DNA of 64,000 bases from Caldilineaceae bacterium (GTDB lineage Bacteria > Chloroflexota > Anaerolineae > Caldilineales > Caldilineaceae): positions 434,001 through 498,000 of the forward strand of contig JAJEBF010000014.1 of NCBI GenBank assembly GCA_022824025.1, read 5' to 3'. Below the pieces are notes generated by a model. The model did no database searches and was not told the DNA's origin. It worked only from the letters and a program-made list of their open reading frames with translations. The translations under genes were made by a program, and so were the position numbers. Of the stretch, positions 1-9,022 are shown piece by piece; position 1 is the stretch's first letter; each line of letters starts with the position of its first letter.

Positions 1-792
1 GATGGCCTCTACCTCCTGGGCAGCACAGGGGAAGGTCTCCTGATCGACGCCGCTGAACGCCGCAGCGTCGTCGAATCCGCCATCGACCAGGTCCGCGGCC
101 GCGTCCCCGTAATCGTCCACGTCGGCAGCATCAGCACCAGCGAAGCCGCAGCCCTCGCCCGCCATGCCCAACAACATGGCGCCGACGGCGTCAGCTCCGT
201 TCTGCCTGTCTACCTCGGCGGCCTTGAGGCAACCTACCGCCACTACGGCGCCATCGCCGCCGCTGCGCCCGATCTGCCCTTCTTCCCCTACCTTTTCGGC
301 GGTCAGATCGACGCAACCTCCCTCATGAAGGAGCTTCTTTGCCGCATCCCCAACGTGGGCGGCGCGAAGTACACCGGGCCCAACATGTACGAGATCGCCG
401 AAATCATCGACTTGGGCAGCAACCTGCCTTCAGACCGCGGCTGGTCAATCTTCTCCGGGATGGACGAGCAGTGCATTTTCGCCGCCATGATGAACGCCCC
501 CGGCAACATTGGCTCCACCCTGAACGTAATGCCAGGCCCCTACCGCAAAATGCGAGAGTCCTACGATGCCGGCGACGCCGCCAAAGGAATCGCGCTTCAA
601 AAACAGGCCAACCGTCTCACCGCTGCCATGATCAAACACGGCGTCGGCGCCGCGCTCCGCGTCGCCATGAAAGCCCTTGGCATCGACTGCGGCCCCCTCC
701 GCCTGCCTCAGGAACCAATCTCCCCTGAGCGAGAAGAAACGATGCTCGCCGATCTCCAAGAAGCCGGCCTGGACGCGCTCGCCGCTATGTAA
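1..792 (+). CDS. DHDPS/N-acetylneuraminate lyase family aldolase (5' truncated)
   Basis: The gene starts before the window; 263 C-terminal residues are visible in frame 1 and end at TAA 790-792. The family forms a Schiff base with a 2-oxo acid and catalyses aldol cleavage or condensation in the cytoplasm. The fragment opens with GSTGEG (residues 7-12), the 2-oxo acid carboxylate-binding motif. The probable Schiff-base lysine lies in GGAKYT (lysine codon 367-369), and a tyrosine in FFPYLFGG matches the catalytic tyrosine strand. GSTGEG plus KYT resembles N-acetylneuraminate lyase and related sugar-acid lyases more than biosynthetic DapA, but substrate cannot be fixed. The next gene starts 356 bases downstream behind its own candidate promoter, so this gene probably ends a separate transcript. 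Confidence 0.85.
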   Translation, partial: DGLYLLGSTGEGLLIDAAERRSVVESAIDQVRGRVPVIVHVGSISTSEAAALARHAQQHGADGVSSVLPVYLGGLEATYRHYGAIAAAAPDLPFFPYLFGGQIDATSLMKELLCRIPNVGGAKYTGPNMYEIAEIIDLGSNLPSDRGWSIFSGMDEQCIFAAMMNAPGNIGSTLNVMPGPYRKMRESYDAGDAAKGIALQKQANRLTAAMIKHGVGAALRVAMKALGIDCGPLRLPQEPISPEREETMLADLQEAGLDALAAM

Positions 793-834
793 AGCGCTCC
801 ACCCCATGCGAAACCTACATTCCCCGCAAACACC

Positions 835-867
835 CTGTAGGGGCGCCCCTTGTGGGCGCCCCTACAG
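835..867. repeat. Dispersed inverted repeat, complete copy (family A)
   Basis: A perfect 14-bp inverted repeat: CTGTAGGGGCGCCC at 835-848, loop CTTGT, GGGCGCCCCTACAG at 854-867. Partial copies occur at 24221, 31092 and 42371. The upstream flank (ACATTCCCC, then CAA and ACCC) is also shared with the copy at 42371, so the mobile or conserved unit is longer than the palindrome. It lies 42 bases after the lyase stop and could fold in RNA, but there is no T-run to make it a classical terminator. The rest of 793-1148 holds only the promoter at 1031 and no gene I can support. Confidence 0.8.
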
Positions 868-1030
868 CTCGCTCCCCCTTCCCGCCGCCCCACGGCGCCT
901 CTCCACCCTATCACCCACCGCGTAGCCCAAAGACTTTGCCCTCCTTAGTGCTCCTCCTTGGGCAAAAAAGGAGTTGTCGTTCTTCGCACCCCTTCGCGGA
1001 TTAATCCCCCATCCCCCTTTGCACGCGGTT

Positions 1031-1059
1031 TTGACCAATCAATCCCCTTAGCGTAGCAT
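1031..1059 (+). promoter_or_regulatory. Candidate sigma70 promoter for pyr genes
   Basis: TTGACC at 1031-1036, a 17-base spacer and TAGCAT at 1054-1059, about 90 bases before the pyrF-pyrE start at 1149. It agrees well with the -35 and only moderately with the -10 consensus. No attenuator or PyrR-type structure is evident between it and the start codon. Confidence 0.4.
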
Positions 1060-1148
1060 TGAATCTACCGAACGGCGCCGCGCTCAGCCCGCCGCGCACA
1101 TGCCGCGAACTAACGCGCCGCACAACCCTGCCATTGAGAGGACCAATT

Positions 1149-2663
1149 ATGTCCTTCTTCGACAAGTTGGAAGCGGCCGCACGCCGCAACAATACGCTCC
1201 TTTGCGTCGGGCTCGACCCAACCCCCGAAGCCTGCCCTGACCGCTTCCTTGCCGGGTCCCGCGCCCCCTCAGTAGAGCCTCTGGACCCAAAAGACAGTAC
1301 ATGCCAGGCTCTGCTGGCCTGGAACCGGTCCGTCATCGAAGCCACCTCCGACCTCGTCTGCTGCTATAAACCCAACATCGCCTTCTACGAAGCCCTCGGC
1401 CAGCCCGGCATGGCCCTCCTGCGCGCGACCATCGCCGCCATTCCAAAGGACATCCCCGTGCTCCTCGACGCAAAGCGCGGCGACGTCGGCTCCACCGCCG
1501 CCGCCTACGCCCGCGCCTGCTTCGAAGAGCTCGGCGCAGACGCCGTCACCCTCAGTCCTTACCTGGGCAATGACAGTGTCGCCCCATTCGCCGCCTACCC
1601 CGACAAAGGACTGTTCGTACTCTGCCACACATCCAATCCTACTGCCGGCGTCTTCCAAAAGCTTATCGCCCGTAACGGGCAAGACAATGGCGAAGATGTC
1701 CCACTATATCTGCGAGTAGCCGAACAGGCCTTAAGCTGGTCTCCCGCCGTAGGCCTCGTCGTCGGAGCCACCTACCCGCAAGCCCTCGCCGAAGTTCGCA
1801 GCGTCTCCCCCAAAGCCTGGCTGCTGTCCCCCGGAATCGGCGCCCAAGGGGGAGACCTCGAAGCGGCCCTTTCCGCAGGTCTCCGCGCCGACGGGCTCGG
1901 CGTCCTCGTCGCCGCTACCCGCAGCGTCACGCAGGCCAAAGACCCGCGTCAGGCCGCAGCCAGCATTCGGAACGGCATCAACGCCGCCCGCGCCCAACTG
2001 CCAGCGCAATCGAGTGCCGAGGCGTCCTCCCCCACCCCGCAAACGACTTCAATCCCGGCCCATCACAGGGAGCTGATCATCGGCCTCGCCGAACTCGGCG
2101 CGCTGCAGTTCGGCGACTTCACCCTCGCCAGCGGCAAACGCTCCTCCATGTACGTGGACCTGCGCCTCCTCGTAAGCGACCCCGGACTGATGCAAGCGGC
2201 AGCCCGCGCCTACGCTAAGGAACTGGACGCGCTGCAAGTCGACCGCATCGCCGGCATCCCCTACGCAGCCCTGCCAATCGGCATGGCCGTGTCCCTGGCC
2301 AGCGGCCGTCCCCTTATCTACAATCGCAAAGAGAGCAAGAGCCACGGACTTGGCAAGGACATCGAAGGCCTGTGGAAGCCCGGCGAACGCGTCGTCATCA
2401 TCGAAGACGTGATCACCACCGGCGGCAGCATCATCAGCTCAGTCGAACTCTTCCGCGCCGCCGGCCTGATTGTCGAAGATGCAATTGTGTTGCTGGATAG
2501 GCAGCAGGGAGGTGTGGAAAACCTGCGCAGGGCCGGAATCCGCGTTCACAGTGTCCTGGGACTGGGAGACGTTCTCGATCTTCTTAGCGAGACCGGCCAC
2601 ATCCCCGCAGAGATTCATCAATCGCTGGGTCTCTCCGCCCCGTTGACGAAAACTGCTAACTGA
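1149..2663 (+). CDS. pyrF-pyrE: Bifunctional orotidine-5'-phosphate decarboxylase / orotate phosphoribosyltransferase
   Basis: A single 504-residue chain catalyses the last two steps to UMP: orotate plus PRPP to OMP, then decarboxylation. The N-terminal half is OMP decarboxylase: CVGLDP near the start, KPNIAFYE, and the catalytic DAKRGD at residues 107-112. The C-terminal half is orotate phosphoribosyltransferase: [12 protein letters not shown], then the PRPP-binding [13 protein letters not shown] at about residues 415-427. A linker rich in Ala, Ser and Pro near residues 285-305 joins them. The ATG at 1149 is chosen because the protein then begins [12 protein letters not shown], as free PyrF proteins do; an in-frame upstream start at 1059 would add unconserved residues. 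Domain order is opposite to eukaryotic UMP synthase. pyrD follows after 29 bases. Confidence 0.95.
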   Translation: MSFFDKLEAAARRNNTLLCVGLDPTPEACPDRFLAGSRAPSVEPLDPKDSTCQALLAWNRSVIEATSDLVCCYKPNIAFYEALGQPGMALLRATIAAIPKDIPVLLDAKRGDVGSTAAAYARACFEELGADAVTLSPYLGNDSVAPFAAYPDKGLFVLCHTSNPTAGVFQKLIARNGQDNGEDVPLYLRVAEQALSWSPAVGLVVGATYPQALAEVRSVSPKAWLLSPGIGAQGGDLEAALSAGLRADGLGVLVAATRSVTQAKDPRQAAASIRNGINAARAQLPAQSSAEASSPTPQTTSIPAHHRELIIGLAELGALQFGDFTLASGKRSSMYVDLRLLVSDPGLMQAAARAYAKELDALQVDRIAGIPYAALPIGMAVSLASGRPLIYNRKESKSHGLGKDIEGLWKPGERVVIIEDVITTGGSIISSVELFRAAGLIVEDAIVLLDRQQGGVENLRRAGIRVHSVLGLGDVLDLLSETGHIPAEIHQSLGLSAPLTKTAN

Positions 2664-2692
2664 GCTTTCTGTTGCGTAGAGGGTATGTCGAA

Positions 2693-3691
2693 TTGAGCGA
2701 GGATCTATCCAATCTGTCGGTCACGTTTTTAGACCGCGAACTACACACTCCGCTCGTCCTGGCAAGCGGCATCTGGGGCACAACCGTCAGCCTACTTGAG
2801 CGGGCCGCGAATGAAGGCTGCGGCGCCGTAACCGCCAAGAGCTGCGGCCCCGAACCCCGGCGCGGTCACGTTAACCCCTCCTGCATCGATTGGGGCGGCG
2901 GTCTGCTCAACGCAATCGGTCTGGCAAATCCAGGCGTCGAAGAGGAAATCGGCCTGCTCCGCAAGGTAAAAGCCCATCTCCAGCCGCGCGGCGTTGCCGT
3001 CATCGCCAGCATTTTCGCCGGAACCGCCGCCGAGTTCGGTGACGTCGCCCGCCGCGTCGCCGCGGCCAATCCTGACTTCATCGAAGTCAACATCTCCTGT
3101 CCCAACGTCGAAGACAGCTTCGGCGAACCCTTCGCCGCCAACGCCGACTCCGCCGCCGCCGTCACCGGCTTCGTCAAGGAGGCTGTCGCCGGCAGCGCCA
3201 TTCCCGTCATCGTAAAACTCGCGCCAAACGTCCCCAGCGTCGGCCGTATCGCCCAGGCCGTAGTGCACGCCGGCGCAGACGCCCTCTGCGCCATCAACAC
3301 GATGCCCGGCCTCGTCCTCGATCCTTACAGCGGCCAGCCCGTCCTCGCCAACCGCAGCGGCGGCATCAGCGGCCCCGCCCTCAAACCCATCGCTCTCAAA
3401 GCCGTTTACGACGCCCGCAAAGCCTGCCCCCGCACACCTATCATTGGCGTCGGCGGCGTCAACAACGGCCAGGACGCCGTCGAAATGCTCATGGCCGGCG
3501 CCACAGTCGTCGGCGTCGGCAGCGCCATATATCTCCGCGGCCCCGACGCCATCAGCCTTATCCGCGCTGAGCTGCAACAGTGGATGGCCGCCCAGAACGT
3601 CGCCCGCATCGCCGACCTCCAGGACCGCGCCCACACAGAGCCCCTCTACACTTCTTCGCCCGCCGCGCCGCCCGTTCCCTCCGCCTCCTGA
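2693..3691 (+). CDS. pyrD: Dihydroorotate dehydrogenase, class 1B type
   Basis: Oxidises dihydroorotate to orotate with FMN, supplying the substrate of the OPRT domain encoded just upstream. The 332-residue protein has the family landmarks in order: LASGIWGT near the N-terminus, [16 protein letters not shown] with the catalytic cysteine of class 1 enzymes, [20 protein letters not shown] and the FMN phosphate-binding IGVGGVNNG plus [10 protein letters not shown]. It is soluble, with no N-terminal membrane helix, unlike class 2 enzymes. No PyrK-like electron-transfer subunit lies nearby. The TTG at 2693 follows AGAGGG at 2678-2683 with good spacing; a TTG at 2672 is possible but lacks a ribosome site. 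The C-terminal tail is Pro/Ala-rich and probably unstructured. Confidence 0.93.
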   Translation: MSEDLSNLSVTFLDRELHTPLVLASGIWGTTVSLLERAANEGCGAVTAKSCGPEPRRGHVNPSCIDWGGGLLNAIGLANPGVEEEIGLLRKVKAHLQPRGVAVIASIFAGTAAEFGDVARRVAAANPDFIEVNISCPNVEDSFGEPFAANADSAAAVTGFVKEAVAGSAIPVIVKLAPNVPSVGRIAQAVVHAGADALCAINTMPGLVLDPYSGQPVLANRSGGISGPALKPIALKAVYDARKACPRTPIIGVGGVNNGQDAVEMLMAGATVVGVGSAIYLRGPDAISLIRAELQQWMAAQNVARIADLQDRAHTEPLYTSSPAAPPVPSAS

Positions 3692-3774
3692 GGCCCCGTT
3701 CCCCGCCCCGCCCGCGTCGCCGCAAACCCTTGAAGCCTTCGTCGCCTGCCATGTCGGCCATTTCGCGCCACAAC

Positions 3775-4860
3775 TCAAACAATCAGCATCGCGTCGCCAA
3801 AACTGAAGAAGCGATACCCCTCGGCCTTGGCAACTTCGTAAGTTCGCAATAGCATCCGGCGGCCCGCGTCAAGGTCTTGCGAGTGCGCCTGCCCTACAAA
3901 CGCGCTCACCAGCATCAGCAACGACGAACGCGGCAAGTGAAAGTTCGTCAATAAAGCGTCCACAGCCCTGAAACGGTACCCCGGATAAATGAACAGGTCG
4001 ACTTCGCCCGTATATGGCACAACGCCAGTCTCGCCCCCCACCGACCCGTAAGGATCCAACCCAGCCGCAGATGTGGCGCAATACTCCAGCACCCGCGTCG
4101 ACGTTGTCCCCACCGCATAGACGCTTCCCCCCTCCTCCCCGGCTGCGTTGACCGCGCCGGCAGTTTCCGCCGTCATCTCCGCCCACTCCCGATGTATCTG
4201 ATGGTCCGCCACCTTCTCCGCCGTCACCGGGCCAAACGTATCCAACCCGACGTGCAAGGTGGTCGTCTCCCATGCCACACCCATTGCCTGCAACCCCTGC
4301 AGCAATTCAGGTGTGAAATGCAGACCCGCCGTCGGCGCCGCGACACTCCCCTCCGCCCGGCTGTAAACCGTCTGATACCTCCCCTCCTCACCGGCATACT
4401 CGTTGATATACGGCGGCAATGGCAACTCGCCTAACTCGCCCAACATTCCTCCAATCGGCACGGAGAATCGCGCCTCGCGCAACCCCCCCGCGCCCTCGGA
4501 GATAATCTCCGCGTCAATTGGGGCGGCTTCCAGTCTCACCCTCGCCCCAACCCGCAATCCCCGCCCCCGCGCCAAACAGCGCCATTCGCGGCCCGCTTCG
4601 TCCCGCTTGCGCAACAGAAATATCTCCACTGCCCCACCCGTGGGCTTATGCCCCCGCAGCCGTGCCGGAACGACCAGGCTGTCATTCGCCACCAGCACAT
4701 CACCGGCTCGCAGGAATCCGGTGATTTCGCCAAAAACACGGTGTTCAATTCGGCCGGACGCACGATCCAGGACGAGCAACCGGCTGCTGTCTCGAGGTTC
4801 CGCCGGCCGCTGCGCGATATAACGCTTCGGCAAATCGTAGTCGAAAAGATCAGTTCTCAT
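3775..4860 (-). CDS. queA: S-adenosylmethionine:tRNA ribosyltransferase-isomerase
   Basis: Transfers and isomerises the ribosyl part of SAM onto 7-aminomethyl-7-deazaguanine in tRNA, giving epoxyqueuosine at the wobble base of GUN anticodons. The 361 residues match the family: MRTDLFDYDLPKRYIAQRPAEPRD at the start (cut here for description), SRLLVLDR, PARLRGHKPTGG, VAAPTAGLHFT and NFHLPRSSLLMLVSAF. It is transcribed towards pyrD, with 83 bases between the two stops. No other queuosine gene is in the window. Because the tRNA-Asp genes at 42758 and 42867 have a GUC anticodon, their products are expected QueA substrates. Confidence 0.95.
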   Translation of the reverse strand: MRTDLFDYDLPKRYIAQRPAEPRDSSRLLVLDRASGRIEHRVFGEITGFLRAGDVLVANDSLVVPARLRGHKPTGGAVEIFLLRKRDEAGREWRCLARGRGLRVGARVRLEAAPIDAEIISEGAGGLREARFSVPIGGMLGELGELPLPPYINEYAGEEGRYQTVYSRAEGSVAAPTAGLHFTPELLQGLQAMGVAWETTTLHVGLDTFGPVTAEKVADHQIHREWAEMTAETAGAVNAAGEEGGSVYAVGTTSTRVLEYCATSAAGLDPYGSVGGETGVVPYTGEVDLFIYPGYRFRAVDALLTNFHLPRSSLLMLVSAFVGQAHSQDLDAGRRMLLRTYEVAKAEGYRFFSFGDAMLIV

Positions 4861-4944
4861 TCTGAAAAAGGATGGTTCGAGCTGCGGTCTCGCTTCAAAG
4901 CCTCTTCACCTGTCCCCAACCCGCCAGGCCGGTAGGAGCAATTT

Positions 4945-4965
4945 CACTTGGTTTTAACACAAGTG
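4945..4965. promoter_or_regulatory. Small inverted repeat upstream of acylase gene
   Basis: CACTTG at 4945-4950 and CAAGTG at 4960-4965 form a 6-bp inverted repeat with a 9-base AT-rich centre, between divergent queA and the acylase gene. TAGAAT directly to its right could be a -10 box. It may be an operator; the match is short and could be chance. Confidence 0.25.
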
Positions 4966-5053
4966 ATAGAATCCAGGAAGCGCGCAGCGCCAGCGGCCAT
5001 ACCCTCCACCCAGCCCAAAGCAAGGCAAAGTGATACGCAACAGACGGGAGCAA

Positions 5054-7582
5054 ATGAACCTCACAACAGTCATACTGGCCGCGGCCCTTCTCCTCGTCAC
5101 TGTTCTCCTGGGCGGCGGGCTCATCGTCTACATCTACTGGTGGCTCGTACAACGGCCTGCCCCCCAGCATGAAGGCGAGCTGGACCTTCCCGATCTGGAC
5201 GCCAACGTCGAAGTCCGCCGCGATCAACATGGCATCCCCCATATCTACGCTCAGAATGAAGCCGACCTCTGGCGCGCCCAGGGCTTTACACATGCCCAGG
5301 ACCGACTTTGGCAGATGGAGCTCAACCGCCGCGTCGCATATGGCCGCCTCGCCGAGCTCTTCGGCGAAGCTGCCTTCAACGTCGACCGCTTCAGCCGCAT
5401 CGTCGGCTTCCGCCGCGCCGCCCAGGCCGAACTCGATGCCCTGGACGAAGACACAATCTCCGCTTTGGGCCACTACTGCCAGGGCATCAACGCCTACATC
5501 CGCAGCCGCAAAGGAAAGCTGGCCGCCGAATTCAACCTGCTCCGCCGCCAGCCTGAACAGTGGGCGCCCCTCGACGTGCTCGCTTTTGGCAAAATGATGG
5601 CCTGGAGCCTGAGCGTCAACTGGGAAAGTGAACTGGTCCGGCTGCAACTCCTCGCCAAACTGGGCCCCACGCTCGCCGCAGACCTCGAACCCGACTACCC
5701 TAACGCAAACCCCGCATCGATGGAAGGCGTCGGCAGCCAGGACTCAATGCGCCTTCTCCACACCGCCGGCCTCATTCTCAACGAATACGAACAACTGAAA
5801 GGCTGGCTGGGCGTCGCCGCGCCCGAATTTGGACAAGGCAGCAATGCCTGGGCCGTTTCCGCGGAAAAATCCGCCACCGGACGCCCCATTCTCTGTAACG
5901 ATCCCCACCTCGTCATGACCATGCCTGGCGCCTGGTACGAGATGCACCTCTCCTGCACCCCGCCCGCCGACGGCGCTGAACCCGGCCTCCACGTCAGCGG
6001 CGCCTCATTCGCCGGAGCCCCCGGCATCATCATCGGCCACAACGAACACATCGCATGGGGTATGACCAACGCATTCCCCGATGTTCAGGACCTGTACATT
6101 GAACGCCCCCATCCCGAAAATGACAGTGCCGCCATACCCCGCTTCGAATTCCAGGGCCATTGGGAGGAAGCTGAAGTCCTGCGCGAAGAGATCTACCTGC
6201 GCAATCGAGCCCGTCCCCGCATCGAAGAGGTTGTCGTCACCCGCCACGGTCCCCTCCTTACCGGCCTCCTCCGTTCCGTCGACCCCGACGCCGGCTTCCC
6301 CGACGAGCCCTCGCTCACTGCCGCGCCCCTCGCCCTCCGCTGGATTGGGCACGAGCCCGGCAAGGTCATGCGCTCTGTTCTCCGCCTCAACCGCGCCCGA
6401 AACTGGCAGGAGTTCGATGCCGCCCTCACCGACTGGACCGCTCCCTCACAGAACTTCGTCTACGCCGACCGCGACAACAATATCGCTTATCGCCTCGCCG
6501 GAGCCGTCCCCATTCGCCGCAATGGCAACGGCCTCGTCCCCGCGCCCGGCTGGACCGGCGACTACGAGTGGGACGGTCTGATCCCCGATGACGAGCTGCC
6601 CCGCCTTCTCAATCCCGCCAGCGGACGCATCGCAACCGCCAACAATAAGATTGTCGGCGACGACTACCCCTACGTCCTCACCTTCGAAACCATGCCCGGC
6701 TGGCGCGCCCGCCGCATCGAGGACATGCTGACCGAAAAAGAGCGCCTCACCCTGCGCGACATGGAGCAGATTCAGCTCGACGAAACCAGCCTCTACGCCA
6801 AGGAGCTCGCCCCGCTTCTGACCGGCCACCTCAGCGACGACCCTTATGTCCGCGTCGCCGTCAACATGCTGCAGGATTGGGGCTATCACATGGACCAGGA
6901 GAGCCCCGCCGCCCTCGTCTTCCAATACACTCTTCTCCACCTTCTCGAACTGACCTTCGGCCAAAAACTCGGCGCAACCGCCCCAGGCTTTTTTGGCAAA
7001 GGCAGCAGCCCCGTCTTCCTTATCAACGGCTTCCTGCTGCGCGCCCAGACCCGCCTCCTGCAACTCCTGCAAAACGAAGAAAACTCCCCCTGGTACACCG
7101 ACGCCGCCACCGGCCGCCGCCGCACAAAAGTAGAACTGATCGAGACCGCGCTCCAACTCGCCGTCCACCAGCTTCGCCGCGACGTCAATCCAACCCCCCG
7201 AAAATGGGCCTGGGGCCGCATGCACCAGATTCGCTACAGCCATACCCTCGGCAGCGCCCCAATCCTGGGCTGGCTCTTCAACCGCGGCCCTTATCCTATC
7301 GGCGGCGACGGCACCACGCCCAACCAGACCGGCTTCCTGTCCGAACTGCCCCCGGGCCTCGTCCAGGTCCAGGCCGCCTACCGCCAGATCTACGACATCG
7401 GCAACTGGGATGCCGCCCAAAGCGTAACGGCCAGCGGCCAGTCAGGCCACCCTATCAGCCGCAACTACGCCGACCAGATCCCGATGTGGCTCGAAGGCGC
7501 CTATCACAAAATGCCCTGGAGTCGCGCCGCCGTCGAACAGATCGCCCCCCGCCGCCTCCTTCTCAAGAGCCGCGCCCGGTGA
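5054..7582 (+). CDS. Penicillin acylase family N-terminal nucleophile amidohydrolase
   Basis: Hydrolyses amide bonds of an acylated small molecule, outside the cytoplasmic membrane; penicillin G, acyl-homoserine lactones and other N-acyl compounds are all used in this family. The 842-residue precursor has an N-terminal hydrophobic segment (residues about 5-30), then HGIPHIYA and FTHAQDRLWQMELNRR, typical of the alpha chain. The autocatalytic site is GQG/SNAWAVS, with the new N-terminal serine at residue 263. NDPHL and TNAFPDVQDLY follow in the beta chain. The ATG at 5054 follows GGGAG closely; a GTG at 5030 in the same frame would add eight residues. The rarD-like gene follows after 46 bases and may be co-transcribed. 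Natural substrate unknown. Confidence 0.9.
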   Translation: MNLTTVILAAALLLVTVLLGGGLIVYIYWWLVQRPAPQHEGELDLPDLDANVEVRRDQHGIPHIYAQNEADLWRAQGFTHAQDRLWQMELNRRVAYGRLAELFGEAAFNVDRFSRIVGFRRAAQAELDALDEDTISALGHYCQGINAYIRSRKGKLAAEFNLLRRQPEQWAPLDVLAFGKMMAWSLSVNWESELVRLQLLAKLGPTLAADLEPDYPNANPASMEGVGSQDSMRLLHTAGLILNEYEQLKGWLGVAAPEFGQGSNAWAVSAEKSATGRPILCNDPHLVMTMPGAWYEMHLSCTPPADGAEPGLHVSGASFAGAPGIIIGHNEHIAWGMTNAFPDVQDLYIERPHPENDSAAIPRFEFQGHWEEAEVLREEIYLRNRARPRIEEVVVTRHGPLLTGLLRSVDPDAGFPDEPSLTAAPLALRWIGHEPGKVMRSVLRLNRARNWQEFDAALTDWTAPSQNFVYADRDNNIAYRLAGAVPIRRNGNGLVPAPGWTGDYEWDGLIPDDELPRLLNPASGRIATANNKIVGDDYPYVLTFETMPGWRARRIEDMLTEKERLTLRDMEQIQLDETSLYAKELAPLLTGHLSDDPYVRVAVNMLQDWGYHMDQESPAALVFQYTLLHLLELTFGQKLGATAPGFFGKGSSPVFLINGFLLRAQTRLLQLLQNEENSPWYTDAATGRRRTKVELIETALQLAVHQLRRDVNPTPRKWAWGRMHQIRYSHTLGSAPILGWLFNRGPYPIGGDGTTPNQTGFLSELPPGLVQVQAAYRQIYDIGNWDAAQSVTASGQSGHPISRNYADQIPMWLEGAYHKMPWSRAAVEQIAPRRLLLKSRAR

Positions 7583-7628
7583 TCCGCCCCTTACCTCACC
7601 ACAGACACCGGCGCGCCGCCCCCACCCC

Positions 7629-8537
7629 ATGAACGCCCCCTCACGCGGCTACCTCTATGCCCTCATCGCCTTCGGGACCTGGGGTTTCCTCCCCGTCTAC
7701 TGGAAGCAGTTGCAACACCTGCCAGCCCTCGAAGTCCTCGCCCACCGTCTCATCTGGTCCGCCGTTACCATGATCATCGCTGTCGCGCTCCTCAGGGACC
7801 GTGCCTGGCTACCGAAGCTGCGCGCATCGCCAATCACCCTCCTGCTCGTCCTCGCAGCCGCCCTCCTCACCGCCGCCAACTGGATCACCTACCTCTGGGC
7901 CGTCAACAGTGGACAAGTCGCCAAGATCAGCCTGGGCTATTTCATTAACCCTCTTTTCAGCGTCCTGCTCGCGCGCCTCTTTCTCGGCGAGCTTCTGCGC
8001 CGCGGCCAGCAGATCGCCGTCGCCATCGCCGCGGCCGGCGTTATTTACCTCACCGTCAGCCTCGGCCAGCTCCCCTGGATCGCCCTCTCTCTCGCCGGCA
8101 CCTTCGGCTTCTACGGCCTCATCCGCAAAAAGATAGACCTGAGCGGCATGCAATGCTTCTGCCTTGAAATGGCCCTGCTCCTCCTCCCTGCCCTGTTTCT
8201 CCTCCTCTACATCGGCCCCCAGGGAGCCGCCTGGGACACCAACGCCTGGCCTCGCATTGGCCTCCTTCTCCTCGCCGCCGGCGCCGTCTCCGCCATCCCC
8301 CTCGTCAGCTTTGGCGCCGCCGCCCGCCTCATCCCCCTCTCCAGCCTCGGCCTCATGCAATACCTCGCGCCCTCCACCCAGTTCCTCCTCGGCGTCTTCC
8401 TCTACAAAGAACCGTTCACGCCGGGCGAGCTCGTTGGCTACGCTTTCATCTGGACCGCCCTCCTCCTTTACACGCTCGAAGGCCTTCTCCGCGCCCGCGC
8501 CGCCGCCCCTGCATCGTCTCCCGCCCCCACCCACTGA
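7629..8537 (+). CDS. rarD: RarD-type EamA transporter
   Basis: A 302-residue polytopic inner-membrane protein of the drug/metabolite transporter superfamily with about ten helices in two EamA repeats. The opening GYLYALIAFGTWGFLPVYWK and the LAHRLIWSAV and WITYLWAVNSGQVAKISLGYFINPL stretches (quoted here in pieces) are characteristic of RarD. It is reported as a chloramphenicol-sensitivity protein in Pseudomonas, but the transported substrate is not established. It sits 46 bases after the acylase gene, possibly exporting or importing that enzyme's product; this is inference. Its TGA stop lies inside the first unit of a CCACTGA-type repeat that begins at 8531. Confidence 0.88.
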   Translation: MNAPSRGYLYALIAFGTWGFLPVYWKQLQHLPALEVLAHRLIWSAVTMIIAVALLRDRAWLPKLRASPITLLLVLAAALLTAANWITYLWAVNSGQVAKISLGYFINPLFSVLLARLFLGELLRRGQQIAVAIAAAGVIYLTVSLGQLPWIALSLAGTFGFYGLIRKKIDLSGMQCFCLEMALLLLPALFLLLYIGPQGAAWDTNAWPRIGLLLLAAGAVSAIPLVSFGAAARLIPLSSLGLMQYLAPSTQFLLGVFLYKEPFTPGELVGYAFIWTALLLYTLEGLLRARAAAPASSPAPTH

Positions 8538-8558
8538 CCACCAACCACCGACCACTGC
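8531..8558. repeat. CCACTGA heptamer repeat, four units (family B)
   Basis: Four consecutive 7-bp units: CCACTGA, CCACCAA, CCACCGA, CCACTGC. The first unit contains the rarD stop codon. The same degenerate order, ending in CCACTGC, is seen at the 3' end of the long array at 31165. It resembles short tandemly repeated repetitive sequences known from cyanobacteria and other bacteria. Confidence 0.7.
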
Positions 8559-8578
8559 TTTTCCCGGCGCAAGAAAAA

Positions 8579-8608
8579 TTGACGCCGACCCCAATCACCC
8601 TCTATAAT
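8579..8608 (+). promoter_or_regulatory. valS: Promoter of the valS T-box transcript
   Basis: TTGACG at 8579-8584, an 18-base spacer and a perfect TATAAT at 8603-8608. Transcription would start near 8615, giving a leader of about 400 bases that contains the T-box before valS. Confidence 0.7.
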
Positions 8609-8614
8609 ATGCTC

Positions 8615-8920
8615 CGCATAGAAGAAATGGCAGCGCACCGGAAGAGTACCCACGCGCGCAAACGTCAGAGAGACGCCTCCCCGGCTGAAAGGGGCGTCCG
8701 TTACCGCAGCGCAACCGACGACCACAGCTCCGTTTGCCCAGGGCCGTCGTCGCAGAGGGGAATGTCGCCGGGAAGGCTGGGAGAGTGACCGGTTCCATAC
8801 CATAGCTCTCCCCGGGTCCGCCCGTTATCGCGGCAGAGAGAGCCGGCAAGTACCTTGCCCGCTAACCAAGGTGGTACCGCGGAGTCACTTCGTCCTTTGA
8901 CTGAAGTGACTTATTTTTTT
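8615..8920 (+). promoter_or_regulatory. T-box riboswitch leader of valS
   Basis: The conserved T-box sequence AACCAAGGTGGTACCGCG lies at 8864-8881. Its TGGT bulge would pair with the ACCA end of uncharged tRNA-Val, whose discriminator base is A, consistent with valine. Immediately after is an intrinsic terminator: AGTCACTTC (8883-8891) pairs with GAAGTGACT (8903-8911), followed by a T-run at 8914-8920. When uncharged tRNA binds, the antiterminator forms and valS is read. The stem I region (about 8630-8780) is GC-rich; AGAGAG occurs near 8666, but I could not assign the specifier codon by eye. T-boxes are commonest in Firmicutes and are also found in Chloroflexota and Actinobacteria. Confidence 0.88.
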
Positions 8921-9022
8921 GCCGAAATCGCAGACGCTGCACCCGCAAGCGAAGACCAGATACCTAGACCAGCAGTCCAGCCGCTCGACAACGGCGAACA
9001 TGCGATGGGAGAACAGGAAACG

